Shown: positions 6,834 to 16,039, numbered from the stretch's first letter. The stretch is DNA of 64,000 nt from Verrucomicrobiota bacterium (GCA_019510185.1 JAEKKV010000010.1:186001-250000), one strand, 5' to 3'. The notes: generated by a model not told the origin, from the sequence alone. A program made the numbers and translations.

Positions 6834-9020
6834 ATGACAGAGGAAACGATCACGGGCCTCCTTTGCGGTCTCTGGGTGGATGGGGCCGGGCGGGTGCACA
6901 CTGCGGTGGCCAAGGCCGATGGCACGCGCGAAACGCGGGTGGAGACATTTCGGCCGTTTGCGTGGTTGAAACCTGCGGTGACCGCCGAGGCTCCGAATAT
7001 TACTATCGAACCCTTGAAGGGCGAGGGGACTTTCACCCGGCTGGCTCACGCCAGCACGCTTGAGGCGTTTGACGCCTTCCTTAAAGCGGCGAGAGACACC
7101 GGGGGCGTGGACGTCATTCGCCCGCTGGAAAGCCAGTTTCTACTGCAACGTCGCGAGCGGCTGTATCGCGATTTGAGTTTTGGCCAGTTGCGCCGGTGCC
7201 AGCTCGACATCGAGACGGCGTCGAGCGACGGACAGTTTAGCGATGCGGCCAAACCCGGCGACCGGGTGTTGGCCATCGGCCTGCGTTTCGACGGGAAAAA
7301 TCGCATTCTCTCGCTGGATGAACTCAGCGATGCCGCCGAAAAAAAACTGCTGGAAGCCCTCAACGAGGTGCTGGCGGCAGAGGATCCGGACGTCATCGAG
7401 GGGCATAATATTTTTAAATTCGACCTCGATTACCTGCGGCAACGCGCGAAGCGGTTCAAGGTGCCCTGCGCGTGGGGCCGGTTCGGGCAAAAGGCGGCTT
7501 TCCGCAACAGCCGGCTGAAGGTGGCCGAGCGCTGGATCGACTTTCCGCGCTGCGACCTGCCCGGACGTACGGTGATCGACACCTACCTGCTGGTGCAGCT
7601 GTACGATATCACCACGCGCGAGCTGACCTCGCACGGCCTCAAGGACGTCGCGGTTTATTTCGGCATCACCGACGAGGACAGCGAGCGAACCTATCTGGCG
7701 GGCGACAAAATCCACGAGGCGTTTCTCGCGGATCGCGAGCGGTTCCTCGCCTATCTTGGCGATGATCTTCGCGAGACCCAGGGCATCGCCGATTTGCTGC
7801 TGCCGACCTATTTCGAGCAGGTGAAGACGTTTCCTATTTTGCTGCAGGAGGCGACGCTCCGCGGCACGACGAGCAAGATCGACCTGTTGTTTTTGGAGGA
7901 ATACTACCACGCCCGGCAGGCGTGTCCGGTGCCGCCGGAGGTCAGTCCCTTCGAGGGCGGTTACACGCGACGCTTTCACGAAGGCGTGTTCAGACACGTG
8001 CTGCATTTCGACGTCGCCTCGCTGTACCCGAGCCTGCTGCTGGCCATCGGTCGGAATCCGCGCAACGACACGCTGGGCGTTTTTATTCCGTTGCTGCGTT
8101 CGCTGCGCGACTACCGGCTCAAATACAAGCAGCTCGCCCGCACCGCGGAGACCGAGGAGTTGCGCGCCGAATACCAAGCGCGGCAGACGAGCTTCAAAAT
8201 TCTCATCAACTCGTTTTACGGCTACCTCGGATTTTCCGGCGCCCGTTTCGGCGATGGCGAGCTGGCCGCGGAAGTCACCCGGCGCGGCCGCGAATTGCTC
8301 CAGGCGCTCATCGACGAGTTTACGAAGCACGGCTGCACGATTCTGGAGGCCGATACCGACGGCATCTATTTGTCGTCAGAGCGTTATTTCAACGAACCCG
8401 AGACCTTGCTGGCAAAGGTGGTGGCGATTCTACCCCCCGGCATCGAGCTGGAGCACGACGGGCGTTACGAGGCGATGTGGAGCTACAAGGCCAAAAATTA
8501 CGCCCTGTATGATGGACGAAAAATCATCATTCGCGGCAGCGCGCTGCGTTCGCGCGGCATCGAGCCGTATCTGAAAAAGTTAAGCGATCAGCTCATTCAT
8601 TTTCTGGTGGGTGCGAGTTCCGAGTCGCCGTTGCTCCTTTTGGAAAATTATCGTGCCGGGCTGAACGCGCTGCGTCTACCGGTGGGGGAGATCGCGAAAT
8701 CGGAGGTGCTGAGCATGAATCCCGACGCTTACGAACGGTTCATCGCCGACGGAGGCAAGCCGCGCCGTGCCTCGGCCGAGGCGGCGCTGCAACTGAACCC
8801 GCGTCCTCGTATGGGCGACCGGGTGAGCTATTACATCACGGCGAAGCAAAAGGGAAAAACCAGCGACTGGCAGCGGGCCCGTCCCGTGGTGCTTCATGAC
8901 GCACTGCAGGCGCCGTACGATCCGGGTTATTATACGGACAAGCTGGATGACTGGCTCGAGCGCTACGGGCGGTTTCTCGGCGTGACGCCTCCGGGCGGCG
9001 TGCAGGGCGAATTGCTTTAA
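6834..9020 (+). CDS. family B DNA polymerase with 3'-5' exonuclease domain
   Basis: 728 residues from the ATG at 6834; a TTG at 6825 would add three. The exonuclease motifs are CQLDIET (about residue 121, acidic pair D-E), IEGHNIFKFDLDYL, and YLGDDLRET. The polymerase motifs are A, FDVASLYPS (about 391); B, KILINSFYGYLG (about 455); and C, ADTDG (about 506). All catalytic acids are present, so an active, proofreading enzyme is expected. It is somewhat shorter than E. coli Pol II (783) and starts differently. In other bacteria such enzymes serve in replication restart or lesion bypass. It stands alone between a small membrane protein and a metallo-hydrolase. I leave the symbol open because orthology to polB is not shown. 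Confidence 0.93.
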   Translation: MTEETITGLLCGLWVDGAGRVHTAVAKADGTRETRVETFRPFAWLKPAVTAEAPNITIEPLKGEGTFTRLAHASTLEAFDAFLKAARDTGGVDVIRPLESQFLLQRRERLYRDLSFGQLRRCQLDIETASSDGQFSDAAKPGDRVLAIGLRFDGKNRILSLDELSDAAEKKLLEALNEVLAAEDPDVIEGHNIFKFDLDYLRQRAKRFKVPCAWGRFGQKAAFRNSRLKVAERWIDFPRCDLPGRTVIDTYLLVQLYDITTRELTSHGLKDVAVYFGITDEDSERTYLAGDKIHEAFLADRERFLAYLGDDLRETQGIADLLLPTYFEQVKTFPILLQEATLRGTTSKIDLLFLEEYYHARQACPVPPEVSPFEGGYTRRFHEGVFRHVLHFDVASLYPSLLLAIGRNPRNDTLGVFIPLLRSLRDYRLKYKQLARTAETEELRAEYQARQTSFKILINSFYGYLGFSGARFGDGELAAEVTRRGRELLQALIDEFTKHGCTILEADTDGIYLSSERYFNEPETLLAKVVAILPPGIELEHDGRYEAMWSYKAKNYALYDGRKIIIRGSALRSRGIEPYLKKLSDQLIHFLVGASSESPLLLLENYRAGLNALRLPVGEIAKSEVLSMNPDAYERFIADGGKPRRASAEAALQLNPRPRMGDRVSYYITAKQKGKTSDWQRARPVVLHDALQAPYDPGYYTDKLDDWLERYGRFLGVTPPGGVQGELL

Positions 9021-9087
9021 CCCGGGGCGGGGGAGGTCGCCACCTTTCGGCTTCACTTCTCCGCAGTTCACGCTCCCATGGTCGCCC

Positions 9088-9867
9088 ATGGAAGTCATTT
9101 TCCTCGGCACCGGCACTTCCCAAGGCGTTCCCATTATCGCATGTGATTGCGCGGTCTGCACCTCGACGGACCCGCGGAACAAGCGCACCCGCACCTCCGT
9201 TCACGTGGTCATGGACGGTCTGCATATTCAGGTGGATGCGGCGCCGGAACTTCGCTTGCAGTGCCTTCGCGAGGACATCCGCTGGCTCGATCTTTTTATC
9301 CTGACGCATGGCCATGCCGACCACATCAGCGGCATGGACGACCTGCGGCGGTTTTGCGACCTGCTCGGCGGAGTGGCCTTGCCGGTCTATTCCACGGAAG
9401 AAGGCATTGGGCGCGTGTTGGCGATGTTCCCCTACGCCATCGCCGAGCGACCTATTTCCAAAGGCTATGCCGCCTTCCGGTTGCTACCCATGCCCGCCCG
9501 GCTGGAGCTGCCGCAGGGCGTGATCGAATCCACGCTGCTTCCGCATGGCGGGGTGAACACCCTCGGCCTTGCCTTCACGGAAAAGAGCAGCGGGAAAAAA
9601 TTTGTCTACTACACCGATTGCAAGCGCCTCCCCCGCGAGGCGCTTGCCCTCGCTCAAGGAGCTGCGGTGGTCGTGCTGGATGGCCTGCGTCCCGAGCCGC
9701 ATCCGACGCACATGAGCGTTTATGAGGCCATTGACGTGGCCAAGGAGATCGCCGCCCCCCAGACTTATCTCACGCATATCACCCATTTGATGGAGCATGC
9801 CGACTGGGATGCGAGGCTCCCGGCCGCCATTGCTTTGGGTTACGATGGCTTGCGACTTAAATTGTAA
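9088..9867 (+). CDS. MBL-fold metallo-hydrolase, PhnP-like
   Basis: 259 residues starting MEVIFLGTGTSQGVP. The metal site is clear: THGHADH at 73-79 and further His residues near HMSVYEAI and THITHLMEH. The early CDCAVCTSTDPRNKRTR segment, with paired Cys and basic residues, is typical of the PhnP / tRNase Z-like subgroup whose members cut phosphodiesters (PhnP acts on cyclic phosphoribosyl phosphate). No phosphonate genes are nearby, so the substrate here is uncertain; many phyla carry a stand-alone homolog of this type. It ends 121 bp before the Rrf2 gene and is probably the last gene of its unit. Confidence 0.85.
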   Translation: MEVIFLGTGTSQGVPIIACDCAVCTSTDPRNKRTRTSVHVVMDGLHIQVDAAPELRLQCLREDIRWLDLFILTHGHADHISGMDDLRRFCDLLGGVALPVYSTEEGIGRVLAMFPYAIAERPISKGYAAFRLLPMPARLELPQGVIESTLLPHGGVNTLGLAFTEKSSGKKFVYYTDCKRLPREALALAQGAAVVVLDGLRPEPHPTHMSVYEAIDVAKEIAAPQTYLTHITHLMEHADWDARLPAAIALGYDGLRLKL

Positions 9868-9988
9868 GAGGCTTGTTTATAGGATCTTAATTTTAAATGA
9901 AGGCTTTAGTTTAGTTATTTCATAAAGATAAAATATTTCCTTGCGCTTTAATTCCTACTGATTGAATGTGGATTCAATCAGTCGAGAA
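9868..9988 (+). promoter_or_regulatory. AT-rich leader with a perfect palindrome before the Rrf2 gene
   Basis: This 121-bp stretch is strikingly AT-rich compared with the flanks. At its end lies a perfect 10-bp inverted repeat: CTGATTGAAT at 9958-9967 and ATTCAATCAG at 9972-9981, with a 4-base spacer, 7 bases before the ATG at 9989. This is the geometry of an operator for a dimeric regulator, most simply the Rrf2 protein itself acting on its own gene. The alternative reading is a hairpin masking the translation start. A related half, GTGGATTTCAACCAG, is seen at 10848-10862 before the porin gene. Confidence 0.6.
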
Positions 9989-10567
9989 ATGAAGCTGTCC
10001 AAAAAAGGAGAATACGCCCTGCGCGCTTTGATCGATCTTGGTATCGCCGACCAAGTCGGGCGCTCGCTCGTGCAGGTCGGAGAGCTTGCGGAAAAGGAAC
10101 AGATCCCGGTCAAGTTTCTGGAGCAGATCATGCAGCTCCTGAAAGAGGAGGGCTTCATTCAGAGCCAGCGCGGCAAATTTGGCGGTTACCGGTTGGCCCG
10201 CGCGGCTAACAAAATCACCATCGGCAGCATTGTCCGCCTGATCGACGGCCCGCTGGCTCCTATCGGCTGCGTCAGCCACACGGCCTACGAAAAGTGTAGT
10301 TGTCCTGACGAGACGCACTGCGGGTTGCGCATGCTGATGCTCGATGTGCGCAATGCCATCGCCGGCATCCTTGACCGCTACTCGCTCGCCGACGTGGTCG
10401 AGGTGACGCTCCGAAAAATGCGTCGCGATAATGTGCCTCTGCCTTTTTCCGAGGCGCGTACTCCCGGCCAAGCCGCCCGAAAACAGTCTGTCCGCTCCTC
10501 CAGCAGACCCGATCTCCAGCCCGTCGAGGGCATCCTCTCCAATCTTTTTCCTGATTATACCATTTAA
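9989..10567 (+). CDS. Rrf2 family transcriptional regulator (probable sulfur/cysteine regulator)
   Basis: 192 residues starting MKLSKKGEYALRALIDLG, the canonical Rrf2 N-terminus, which fixes the ATG at 9989 over the TTG at 9962. A winged helix covers about residues 1-80 (QRGKFGGYRLAR is the wing). Cysteines stand at 94, 103, 105 and 111, in the region where IscR and relatives bind an iron-sulfur cluster, though the spacing is not identical to IscR. A polar tail of about 40 residues follows. The gene heads a sulfate uptake and cysteine synthesis cluster, so a CymR-like role for sulfur supply, or sensing of Fe-S/redox state, is the likely inference. Confidence 0.88.
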   Translation: MKLSKKGEYALRALIDLGIADQVGRSLVQVGELAEKEQIPVKFLEQIMQLLKEEGFIQSQRGKFGGYRLARAANKITIGSIVRLIDGPLAPIGCVSHTAYEKCSCPDETHCGLRMLMLDVRNAIAGILDRYSLADVVEVTLRKMRRDNVPLPFSEARTPGQAARKQSVRSSSRPDLQPVEGILSNLFPDYTI

Positions 10568-10581
10568 GTCCGTTCTCTCCC

Positions 10582-10770
10582 ATGAGCACCGTCACTGGCA
10601 AATCACCCATCGCCGACACCGGCATCCCTGCTTGGCTCGAAATCGTGCGCGAAAAAGTCGAAGGACTGCGCTACGGTGTTGTCCAAGTCGTCGTTCATGA
10701 CGCCCGGGTGACGCAAATCGAGCGCACCGAAAAGACCCGGATCCCGGGCCAGCGTGACGCAGCGGAGTAA
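10582..10770 (+). CDS. YezD-like small protein (DUF2292)
   Basis: 62 residues, 14 bp after the Rrf2 gene. The core LEIVREKVEGLRYGVVQVVVHDARVTQIERTEKTR follows the DUF2292/YezD pattern: a helix, then YGxVxVVVxDGxVxQIExxEK; I give it here only by its landmarks at residues 19-53. Members are commonly found beside sulfate or cysteine genes in Firmicutes and other phyla, which fits this locus. Biochemical role unknown. The gene is probably cotranscribed with the regulator, and the 132-bp gap after it may carry a promoter for the porin. Confidence 0.78.
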   Translation: MSTVTGKSPIADTGIPAWLEIVREKVEGLRYGVVQVVVHDARVTQIERTEKTRIPGQRDAAE

Positions 10771-10902
10771 TCTCTTCGCGCGTCCTTCCCCTTTCCGTCC
10801 ACCGGCATACCCCGGCGACGGTTTCCATCCAAGACCTACATCACTCAGTGGATTTCAACCAGACTCCTGGAGAATTTCCTAATTTCAGAAAAGCCCATTA
10901 CC

Positions 10903-12330
10903 ATGAAAAATCTTTCCTCCGCCGCTCGCACGGCGCTGGTCACCGCCCTCACGGTCGTCGGTCTTACGACGACCTCCTTGCACGCCCAAGCGCCGACCTC
11001 GGACGACATCAATGCCCTACGCGAGCAGATCCGTCAGCTCGACCAAAAGCTCCGCGTGCTTGAACGCAATCAGGAGCTCCGGGACGAAACCGCCGCGGCC
11101 GCCACCAAGGCCCAGCCGAAGATCACCATCAACGACAAGGGCGTGAGCCTGGCTTCCGCCGATGGCGCCAACTACCTCAAGCTGCACGGACTCGTGCAGG
11201 CGGATTCCCGCTGGTTCTTCGGTGCCGACGGCCCGAATAACAACGACGCCTTCCTGATCCGTCGCGCCCGTCTCATTTTCGAGGGCGCGTTCGCCAAGAA
11301 TTACGAGTACCTGATCGTGCCCGAGTTTGGTGGAACCAGCGGGAGCGGCACGCTCACGTTGCTCGACGCCTACATCAATGTGAACCTGCGGCCCGAGTTC
11401 CAGGTCCGTGCGGGCCGCTTCCGCGAGCCGGTCGGCCTCGAGCAGCTTCAGTCGGATGCGGTGGCGTTTTTCGCCGAGCGTTCACTCGTGTCGCAATTCG
11501 TGCCCAACCGGGACATCGGCGTTCAGCTCTGGGGTGATCTTCTGAACGGCACCTTGGGCTACGCCATCGGTGCCTTCAACGGCGTGCCGGACGCGTCCAG
11601 CAACACGACGAATACGGACGCCAACAACGAGAAGAATTTCGCCGGCCGCCTGTTCGCGCAGCCTTTCAAAAACGACAAGGATTCCGTGCTGGCCGGACTT
11701 GGCTTTGGCGTCGGCGCCAGCATCGGCAAAGAGAACAACAACACCGGCGGCCTCACGAGCGGCTACAAGACGGACGGCCAGCAGACCTGGTTTGTCTACA
11801 ATGCCGGCGTGGTCGCCAACGGCAGTGTGTCCCGCGTCTCCCCGCAGGCTTATTACTATCGCGGACCCTTTGGCCTACTTGCCGAATACGTGGTCTCCTC
11901 GGTCGAGGCGCGCAACAGCACCGGCGTGGTTCAGCGTCAGCTGCAGAACGACGCTTGGCAGATCGCGGCGGGCTACGTGCTTACCGGCGAGGACGCCAGC
12001 TACAAGGGCGTGACCCCGAACACGAACTTCAGTCTCTCGGACGATACTTGGGGCGCGTTCGAGGTCGTTGGCCGCATTGCCGGCGCCAACATCGACAATG
12101 GCGCTTTTACCGGCCCCTCCGCGACGCGGCTCGCCAATCCCAGCGTCAGCGCGGATCAAGCCCAGGCTTTGAGTGTCGGCCTGAATTGGTACCTCAGCAA
12201 AACCGTCCGTGCCTCGTTCGATTATTTCCACACCAATTTCAAGTACGCTCCCGGTGCCGCGCCCGCCGGTTCTTCGGTGATCTCGCATGACGAAAACGCC
12301 TTTGTCACCCGCCTCCAACTGAACTTCTAA
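10903..12330 (+). CDS. OprP/OprO-type porin, probably anion/sulfate uptake
   Basis: 475 residues. A signal peptide (MKNLSSAARTALVTALTVVG, likely cut at LHAQA) is followed by a short coiled coil (about 30-58, INALREQIRQLDQKLRVLE). A barrel comes next, with the phosphate-selective porin O/P pattern: KLHGLVQADSRWFF, FLIRRARLIFEGAF, and RAGRFREPVGLEQLQSD. The last residue is Phe (RLQLNF), as needed for outer-membrane assembly. Members of this family are often called phosphate-selective, but the neighbours here (sulfate-binding protein and ABC transporter) point to sulfate or another sulfur oxyanion; that is inference. Confidence 0.88.
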   Translation: MKNLSSAARTALVTALTVVGLTTTSLHAQAPTSDDINALREQIRQLDQKLRVLERNQELRDETAAAATKAQPKITINDKGVSLASADGANYLKLHGLVQADSRWFFGADGPNNNDAFLIRRARLIFEGAFAKNYEYLIVPEFGGTSGSGTLTLLDAYINVNLRPEFQVRAGRFREPVGLEQLQSDAVAFFAERSLVSQFVPNRDIGVQLWGDLLNGTLGYAIGAFNGVPDASSNTTNTDANNEKNFAGRLFAQPFKNDKDSVLAGLGFGVGASIGKENNNTGGLTSGYKTDGQQTWFVYNAGVVANGSVSRVSPQAYYYRGPFGLLAEYVVSSVEARNSTGVVQRQLQNDAWQIAAGYVLTGEDASYKGVTPNTNFSLSDDTWGAFEVVGRIAGANIDNGAFTGPSATRLANPSVSADQAQALSVGLNWYLSKTVRASFDYFHTNFKYAPGAAPAGSSVISHDENAFVTRLQLNF

Positions 12331-12405
12331 AACTCAATGGCTGATGCGCCGGCCGGGCGGACCGATCTCGCCCGGCCAACTGTCGCCAACCGTCGATTAC
12401 CTCCC

Positions 12406-13401
12406 ATGAAATCACTCACTGCATTTCTCGCCGTTCTTGCTCTCGCTGGCACGGCTTTGGCCAAGAACATCGAGATCCTTAACGTTTCCTACGATCCCAC
12501 GCGCGAGCTCTACGCCGATTACAACGCCGCCTTCGCCAAATACTGGCAGGCCAAGACGGGCGATACCGTCACAATCAAGCAGTCGCACGGTGGCTCCGGC
12601 AAGCAGGCCCGCTCCGTGATCGACGGCCTGAAGGCCGATGTCGTCACCCTCGCGCTCGCCGCCGACGTCGATGCGCTTTATGAAAACGCCCGTCTGATCC
12701 CGAAGGACTGGCAGAAAAACCTGCCCGAAAACAGCGCGCCTTACACGAGTACGATCGTGTTTCTCGTGCGCAAGGGAAACCCCAAGCACATCAAGGATTG
12801 GGACGACGTGGTGAAGCCGGGTGTCGCTGTCATCAGCCCAAATCCGAAAACCTCCGGAGGCGCGCGTTGGAACTATCTCGCCGCCTGGGGTTATGCGCTC
12901 AAGAAAAACGGCGGCGACGCTGCGCAGGCCAAGGACTTCGTTGCGAAGCTCTACAAAAACGTGCCCGTGCTCGACTCCGGTGCCCGCGGCGCGACCACGA
13001 CGTTCGTGCAACGCGGCATCGGGGACGTTCTGATCGCCTGGGAAAACGAGGCGTTTCTCGCGGTGAATGAATTCGGTGCCGACAAGTTCGAGATCGTCGT
13101 TCCCTCGATCAGCATTCTCGCCGAACCCACCGTCGCCGTCGTCGACAAGGTTGTGAAGAAGAAGGGCACGGAGGCGGTCGCCAAGGCCTATCTCGAACAC
13201 CTCTATTCCGACGAGGGCCAGGAGATCGCCGCGCGGAATTTCTACCGTCCGCGCAACGAGCAGATCCTCGCCAAGTACCCGGCGAACTTCGCGAAGCTCG
13301 AGCTCTTCACGATCGACGAGGTTTTCGGCGGCTGGACCAAGACGCAGAAGGTCCACTTCTCCGATGGCGGCGTTTTCGACGAAATCTATCTGAAGAGATA
13401 A
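12406..13401 (+). CDS. sbp: sulfate ABC transporter, periplasmic sulfate-binding protein
   Basis: 331 residues from [19 protein letters not shown], a Sec signal peptide. The mature protein begins [21 protein letters not shown] and continues [17 protein letters not shown], the hallmark of the Sbp/CysP family; the SHGGSGKQ loop contributes to anion binding. It captures sulfate (or thiosulfate) in the periplasm for the CysTWA transporter. It lies 75 bp after the porin and is followed by a strong stem-loop, which often lets a binding protein be made in excess over the membrane subunits. Earlier in-frame codons (from 12337) lack a signal and were not used. Confidence 0.94.
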   Translation: MKSLTAFLAVLALAGTALAKNIEILNVSYDPTRELYADYNAAFAKYWQAKTGDTVTIKQSHGGSGKQARSVIDGLKADVVTLALAADVDALYENARLIPKDWQKNLPENSAPYTSTIVFLVRKGNPKHIKDWDDVVKPGVAVISPNPKTSGGARWNYLAAWGYALKKNGGDAAQAKDFVAKLYKNVPVLDSGARGATTTFVQRGIGDVLIAWENEAFLAVNEFGADKFEIVVPSISILAEPTVAVVDKVVKKKGTEAVAKAYLEHLYSDEGQEIAARNFYRPRNEQILAKYPANFAKLELFTIDEVFGGWTKTQKVHFSDGGVFDEIYLKR

Positions 13402-13411
13402 TTCATCCTCT

Positions 13412-13463
13412 CCGCGGGAAATCTCCGGCCACGTTCACGAGGGCACGCCGGAGATTCCCGCGG
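13412..13463 (+). terminator. strong stem-loop after sbp (attenuator or mRNA-stabilising hairpin)
   Basis: CCGCGGGAAATCTCCGG at 13412-13428 pairs with CCGGAGATTCCCGCGG at 13448-13463: 16 base pairs with a single bulged A and a 19-base loop. CTTTTCCGTTTTT follows, so partial rho-independent termination is possible. Its place between sbp and the transport genes suggests that sbp transcripts are stabilised, or that only some polymerases continue into the downstream genes. Confidence 0.75.
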
Positions 13464-13489
13464 CTTTTCCGTTTTTAACCACTATCGTC

Positions 13490-14296
13490 ATGAACCAAGT
13501 TTCCTCTCGTTTCGAAACGGTGACGCATGCCCTCGCACCCTCCGTGCCGTTGTCGCTTTCCGTTGAATTCAACGAGCGTCTGACCGCGCTTTATGCGCTG
13601 TCGCAGCGCTCCCGCCATGTTTTTGCCTCGCCGCTCGGGCCATTCTACCAGCAGGCGCACCACTATCATCTTCCGCGTTTCGTCTATTTCGGACCGCATA
13701 CGTCGGACGAGTCGCTTCGCCTGGCTTTTTACGCCGGCTTCGACGCTTCCGATCTGCGTGGCACGCTCGCCATGCTTCATTTTGTGGAGCGTCTTGCGCG
13801 GACTCCCGATCTGGGCCAGGGATTGAACCTCTCGTTTTTCCCGGCTGCCGATGTCACGGGTCTGTTGCACGGCGATACCCGGGATCTCGCGTCAGCCTCT
13901 TGGAGTTATCCGACGTTCCCAGAAATCGACCTTCTTGCCAAAGATGCGCGGGGGCGCGGCTATCATGGTTTTGTCCGGATCGAAACGACGGCGGACGACG
14001 ATGATGTGGTCGGCATCCGCCTGCGCGGCCAAGCGGCGGAAGCGATCGGGGTTGAGCTGATTTCCTCGGAGGACGTGGTGCCTTGGCCGGTGCGTTGGGA
14101 AGCCGAGCCTGTGTCGGCGGTCGTGACCGACGGGCCGTTGTCCTTGGTAGACGATCTGCCGTTGCAGCCCTTTGAACTCACCTTACGTGTGCCGGTGGCT
14201 TGGTCTCACGAATTACATCGCGAGGCCGTCACCTCGATTCTCAAAGGCTTTATCCTTCGTTACCGCGGCTTCCATGCCTATGGTCAGAACCTCTGA
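13490..14296 (+). CDS. degenerate M14 (AstE/aspartoacylase-like) paralog, likely catalytically inactive
   Basis: 268 residues. By eye it aligns along its whole length with the next gene: HLPRFVYFGP against [10 protein letters not shown]; the block from AGFDASDLRG against [20 protein letters not shown] against [10 protein letters not shown]; and YRGFHAYGQNL against [11 protein letters not shown]. The zinc ligands of the partner are missing here: HGDE is replaced by DASD, the downstream His by Thr, and the [10 protein letters not shown] region is shortened and altered. I infer a pseudo-enzyme derived by tandem duplication, perhaps a regulatory or structural partner of the active copy. Neither protein has a signal peptide, so both should act in the cytoplasm. 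Exact function unknown. Confidence 0.7.
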   Translation: MNQVSSRFETVTHALAPSVPLSLSVEFNERLTALYALSQRSRHVFASPLGPFYQQAHHYHLPRFVYFGPHTSDESLRLAFYAGFDASDLRGTLAMLHFVERLARTPDLGQGLNLSFFPAADVTGLLHGDTRDLASASWSYPTFPEIDLLAKDARGRGYHGFVRIETTADDDDVVGIRLRGQAAEAIGVELISSEDVVPWPVRWEAEPVSAVVTDGPLSLVDDLPLQPFELTLRVPVAWSHELHREAVTSILKGFILRYRGFHAYGQNL

Positions 14297-14311
14297 CGTT
14301 TCTTTTCTTCC

Positions 14312-15112
14312 TTGATCCAATTGACCCAGACTCCGGTTGCGCGTGATTCGCACGCGCTGTTCCGCCCGCTTTTCGAGCTGGCGGAGCATTGCCCGGAACT
14401 GGTCGGAAGCATGGCGGGGATCTTTTCTCACCAAGGCCGTCGTTACGGCATTCCGCGGTTTCTGTTCGCGGGTCCGGCGGCGGAGCATGATCCGATCCGC
14501 ATCGGTCTCTTCGCCGGCTTGCATGGCGACGAGCCGGCGGGCTGCGCCGCGGCGGTGCGATTGCTGTGTGAACTTGCCCAAAATCCTACTCGCGCAAGGG
14601 GCTATGATTTGGTCGTCTATCCTGTGTGCAATCCCACCGGCTTTGAAGACAACACCCGCCACAACCGGGCCGGCTTCGACCTGAACCGCGAGTTCTGGAA
14701 GGATTCGACGCAGCCCGAGGTGGTGATTTTGGAGAAGGAATTGCGCGCCCACCGCTTCGACGGCTTGATCACGCTGCACGCCGACGACACCAGCGACGGT
14801 CTTTATGGTTATGCGCACGGCCGCGTGCTCAACGAGGCCTTGCTCCAGCCCGCGTTGCGCGCCTCCGAAAAAGTGTTGTCCCGCAATCGGGCGGAGATGA
14901 TCGACGGCTTTGCGGCTAACGAAGGCGTGATCCATCATTGTTTCAAAGGCGTGCTGGCAGCGCCGCCGGAGCAGCGTCCTCAGCCCTTCGATCTTATTTT
15001 TGAAACGCCGGCTCTGGCGCCGTGTGACTTGCAAGTGCGCGCTGCGGTGGCTGCACTGGGTGCAATTCTCGATGAATACCGTGGTTTCATCGCCCATGCC
15101 CAATACCTTTGA
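14312..15112 (+). CDS. M14-family zinc hydrolase (succinylglutamate desuccinylase/aspartoacylase-like)
   Basis: 266 residues if the TTG at 14312 is used; TTG at 14321 is an alternative and the next ATG (14410) would cut into the fold. Zinc-site residues are visible: GLHGDEPAG with H and [13 protein letters not shown] with the N-R pair, and LHADD giving the third ligand. FETPAL near the end matches the catalytic Glu region of the family. Expected chemistry is hydrolysis of an amide bond to an amino acid or peptide; the substrate is unknown. Its stop overlaps the start of cysT (TGATG), so it is translationally tied to sulfate transport. It follows the inactive-looking paralog by 15 bp. Confidence 0.78.
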   Translation: MIQLTQTPVARDSHALFRPLFELAEHCPELVGSMAGIFSHQGRRYGIPRFLFAGPAAEHDPIRIGLFAGLHGDEPAGCAAAVRLLCELAQNPTRARGYDLVVYPVCNPTGFEDNTRHNRAGFDLNREFWKDSTQPEVVILEKELRAHRFDGLITLHADDTSDGLYGYAHGRVLNEALLQPALRASEKVLSRNRAEMIDGFAANEGVIHHCFKGVLAAPPEQRPQPFDLIFETPALAPCDLQVRAAVAALGAILDEYRGFIAHAQYL

Positions 15113-16008
15113 TGTCCTCTGTGCGTTCCTCCCGCTCCGTCTTGCCCGGCTTCGGGCTTTCCCTTGGCTTTACCCTCGCCTACCTGGGGTTGATCGTCCT
15201 CGTGCCGCTGCTGGCGGCGTTTATTCGGACCTCGGAGATGAGCTGGGCCGATTTCGTGACGGCGGTGGCGTCGCCGCGGGTGCTGGCCTCGTATAAACTC
15301 AGTTTTGGCGCGTCCTTTCTGGCCGCCTTGGTCAACTCGTTTTTCGGTCTGATCGTCGCTTGGGTGCTGGTGCGTTATTCCTTTTTCGGCAAACGGGTGG
15401 TGGACGCACTCGTCGATCTGCCCTTTGCGCTGCCTACGGCGGTCGCTGGCATCGCGCTCACCGCTATCTATGCCAACAACGGCTGGGTAGGCGGCTGGAT
15501 GGAGCCAGTCTGGACGGCCGCAGTGGCGAAGCTCGACGCTTGGATGCCCTGGGCCTCGTGGAAGGACTGGCTCGGCCTGAAGATTGCGTTCGATCGGCCG
15601 GGCGTGTTCATCGCGCTTACCTTCATCGGCCTGCCGTTTGTAGTGCGCACGCTCCAACCGGTGCTGGAGGAATTGGAGCCGGAGTTGGAGGAGGCGTCGG
15701 CCTCGCTCGGCGCGAATCGCTGGCAGACGATCACGCGCGTCATTTTTCCGGAGCTGCTTCCGGCGCTCATCACGGGCTTTGCGATGGCGTTTGCGCGCGC
15801 GCTGGGCGAGTACGGCTCGGTCGTTTTCATCGCGGGCAACATGCCGATGCACAGCGAAATCACGCCGCTGCTCATCATCACCAAGCTGGAGCAATACGAC
15901 TATCACGGCGCCACCGCCATCGCCGTGGTCATGCTGGTGTCATCGTTTTGTCTGCTGTTGCTCATCAACCTGCTTCAGAAGTGGAGCCGCCGCCACCACC
16001 GCGTCTGA
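15112..16008 (+). CDS. cysT: sulfate ABC transporter permease CysT
   Basis: 298 residues from the ATG at 15112, which shares its A with the TGA of the preceding M14 gene. Six hydrophobic segments are visible. The ABC-permease EAA loop reads [21 protein letters not shown], and the stretch [16 protein letters not shown] is typical of the CysT/ModB family. An insertion of about 35 residues after that segment ([18 protein letters not shown]) is somewhat long. With CysW it forms the membrane channel for sulfate in the inner membrane, energised by CysA. The substrate is assigned from the set sbp-cysT-cysW-cysA-cysK together. Confidence 0.93.
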   Translation: MSSVRSSRSVLPGFGLSLGFTLAYLGLIVLVPLLAAFIRTSEMSWADFVTAVASPRVLASYKLSFGASFLAALVNSFFGLIVAWVLVRYSFFGKRVVDALVDLPFALPTAVAGIALTAIYANNGWVGGWMEPVWTAAVAKLDAWMPWASWKDWLGLKIAFDRPGVFIALTFIGLPFVVRTLQPVLEELEPELEEASASLGANRWQTITRVIFPELLPALITGFAMAFARALGEYGSVVFIAGNMPMHSEITPLLIITKLEQYDYHGATAIAVVMLVSSFCLLLLINLLQKWSRRHHRV

Positions 16009-16039
16009 CCCCGCTTTTCCGTCCTCTTAATTTCAAGTC

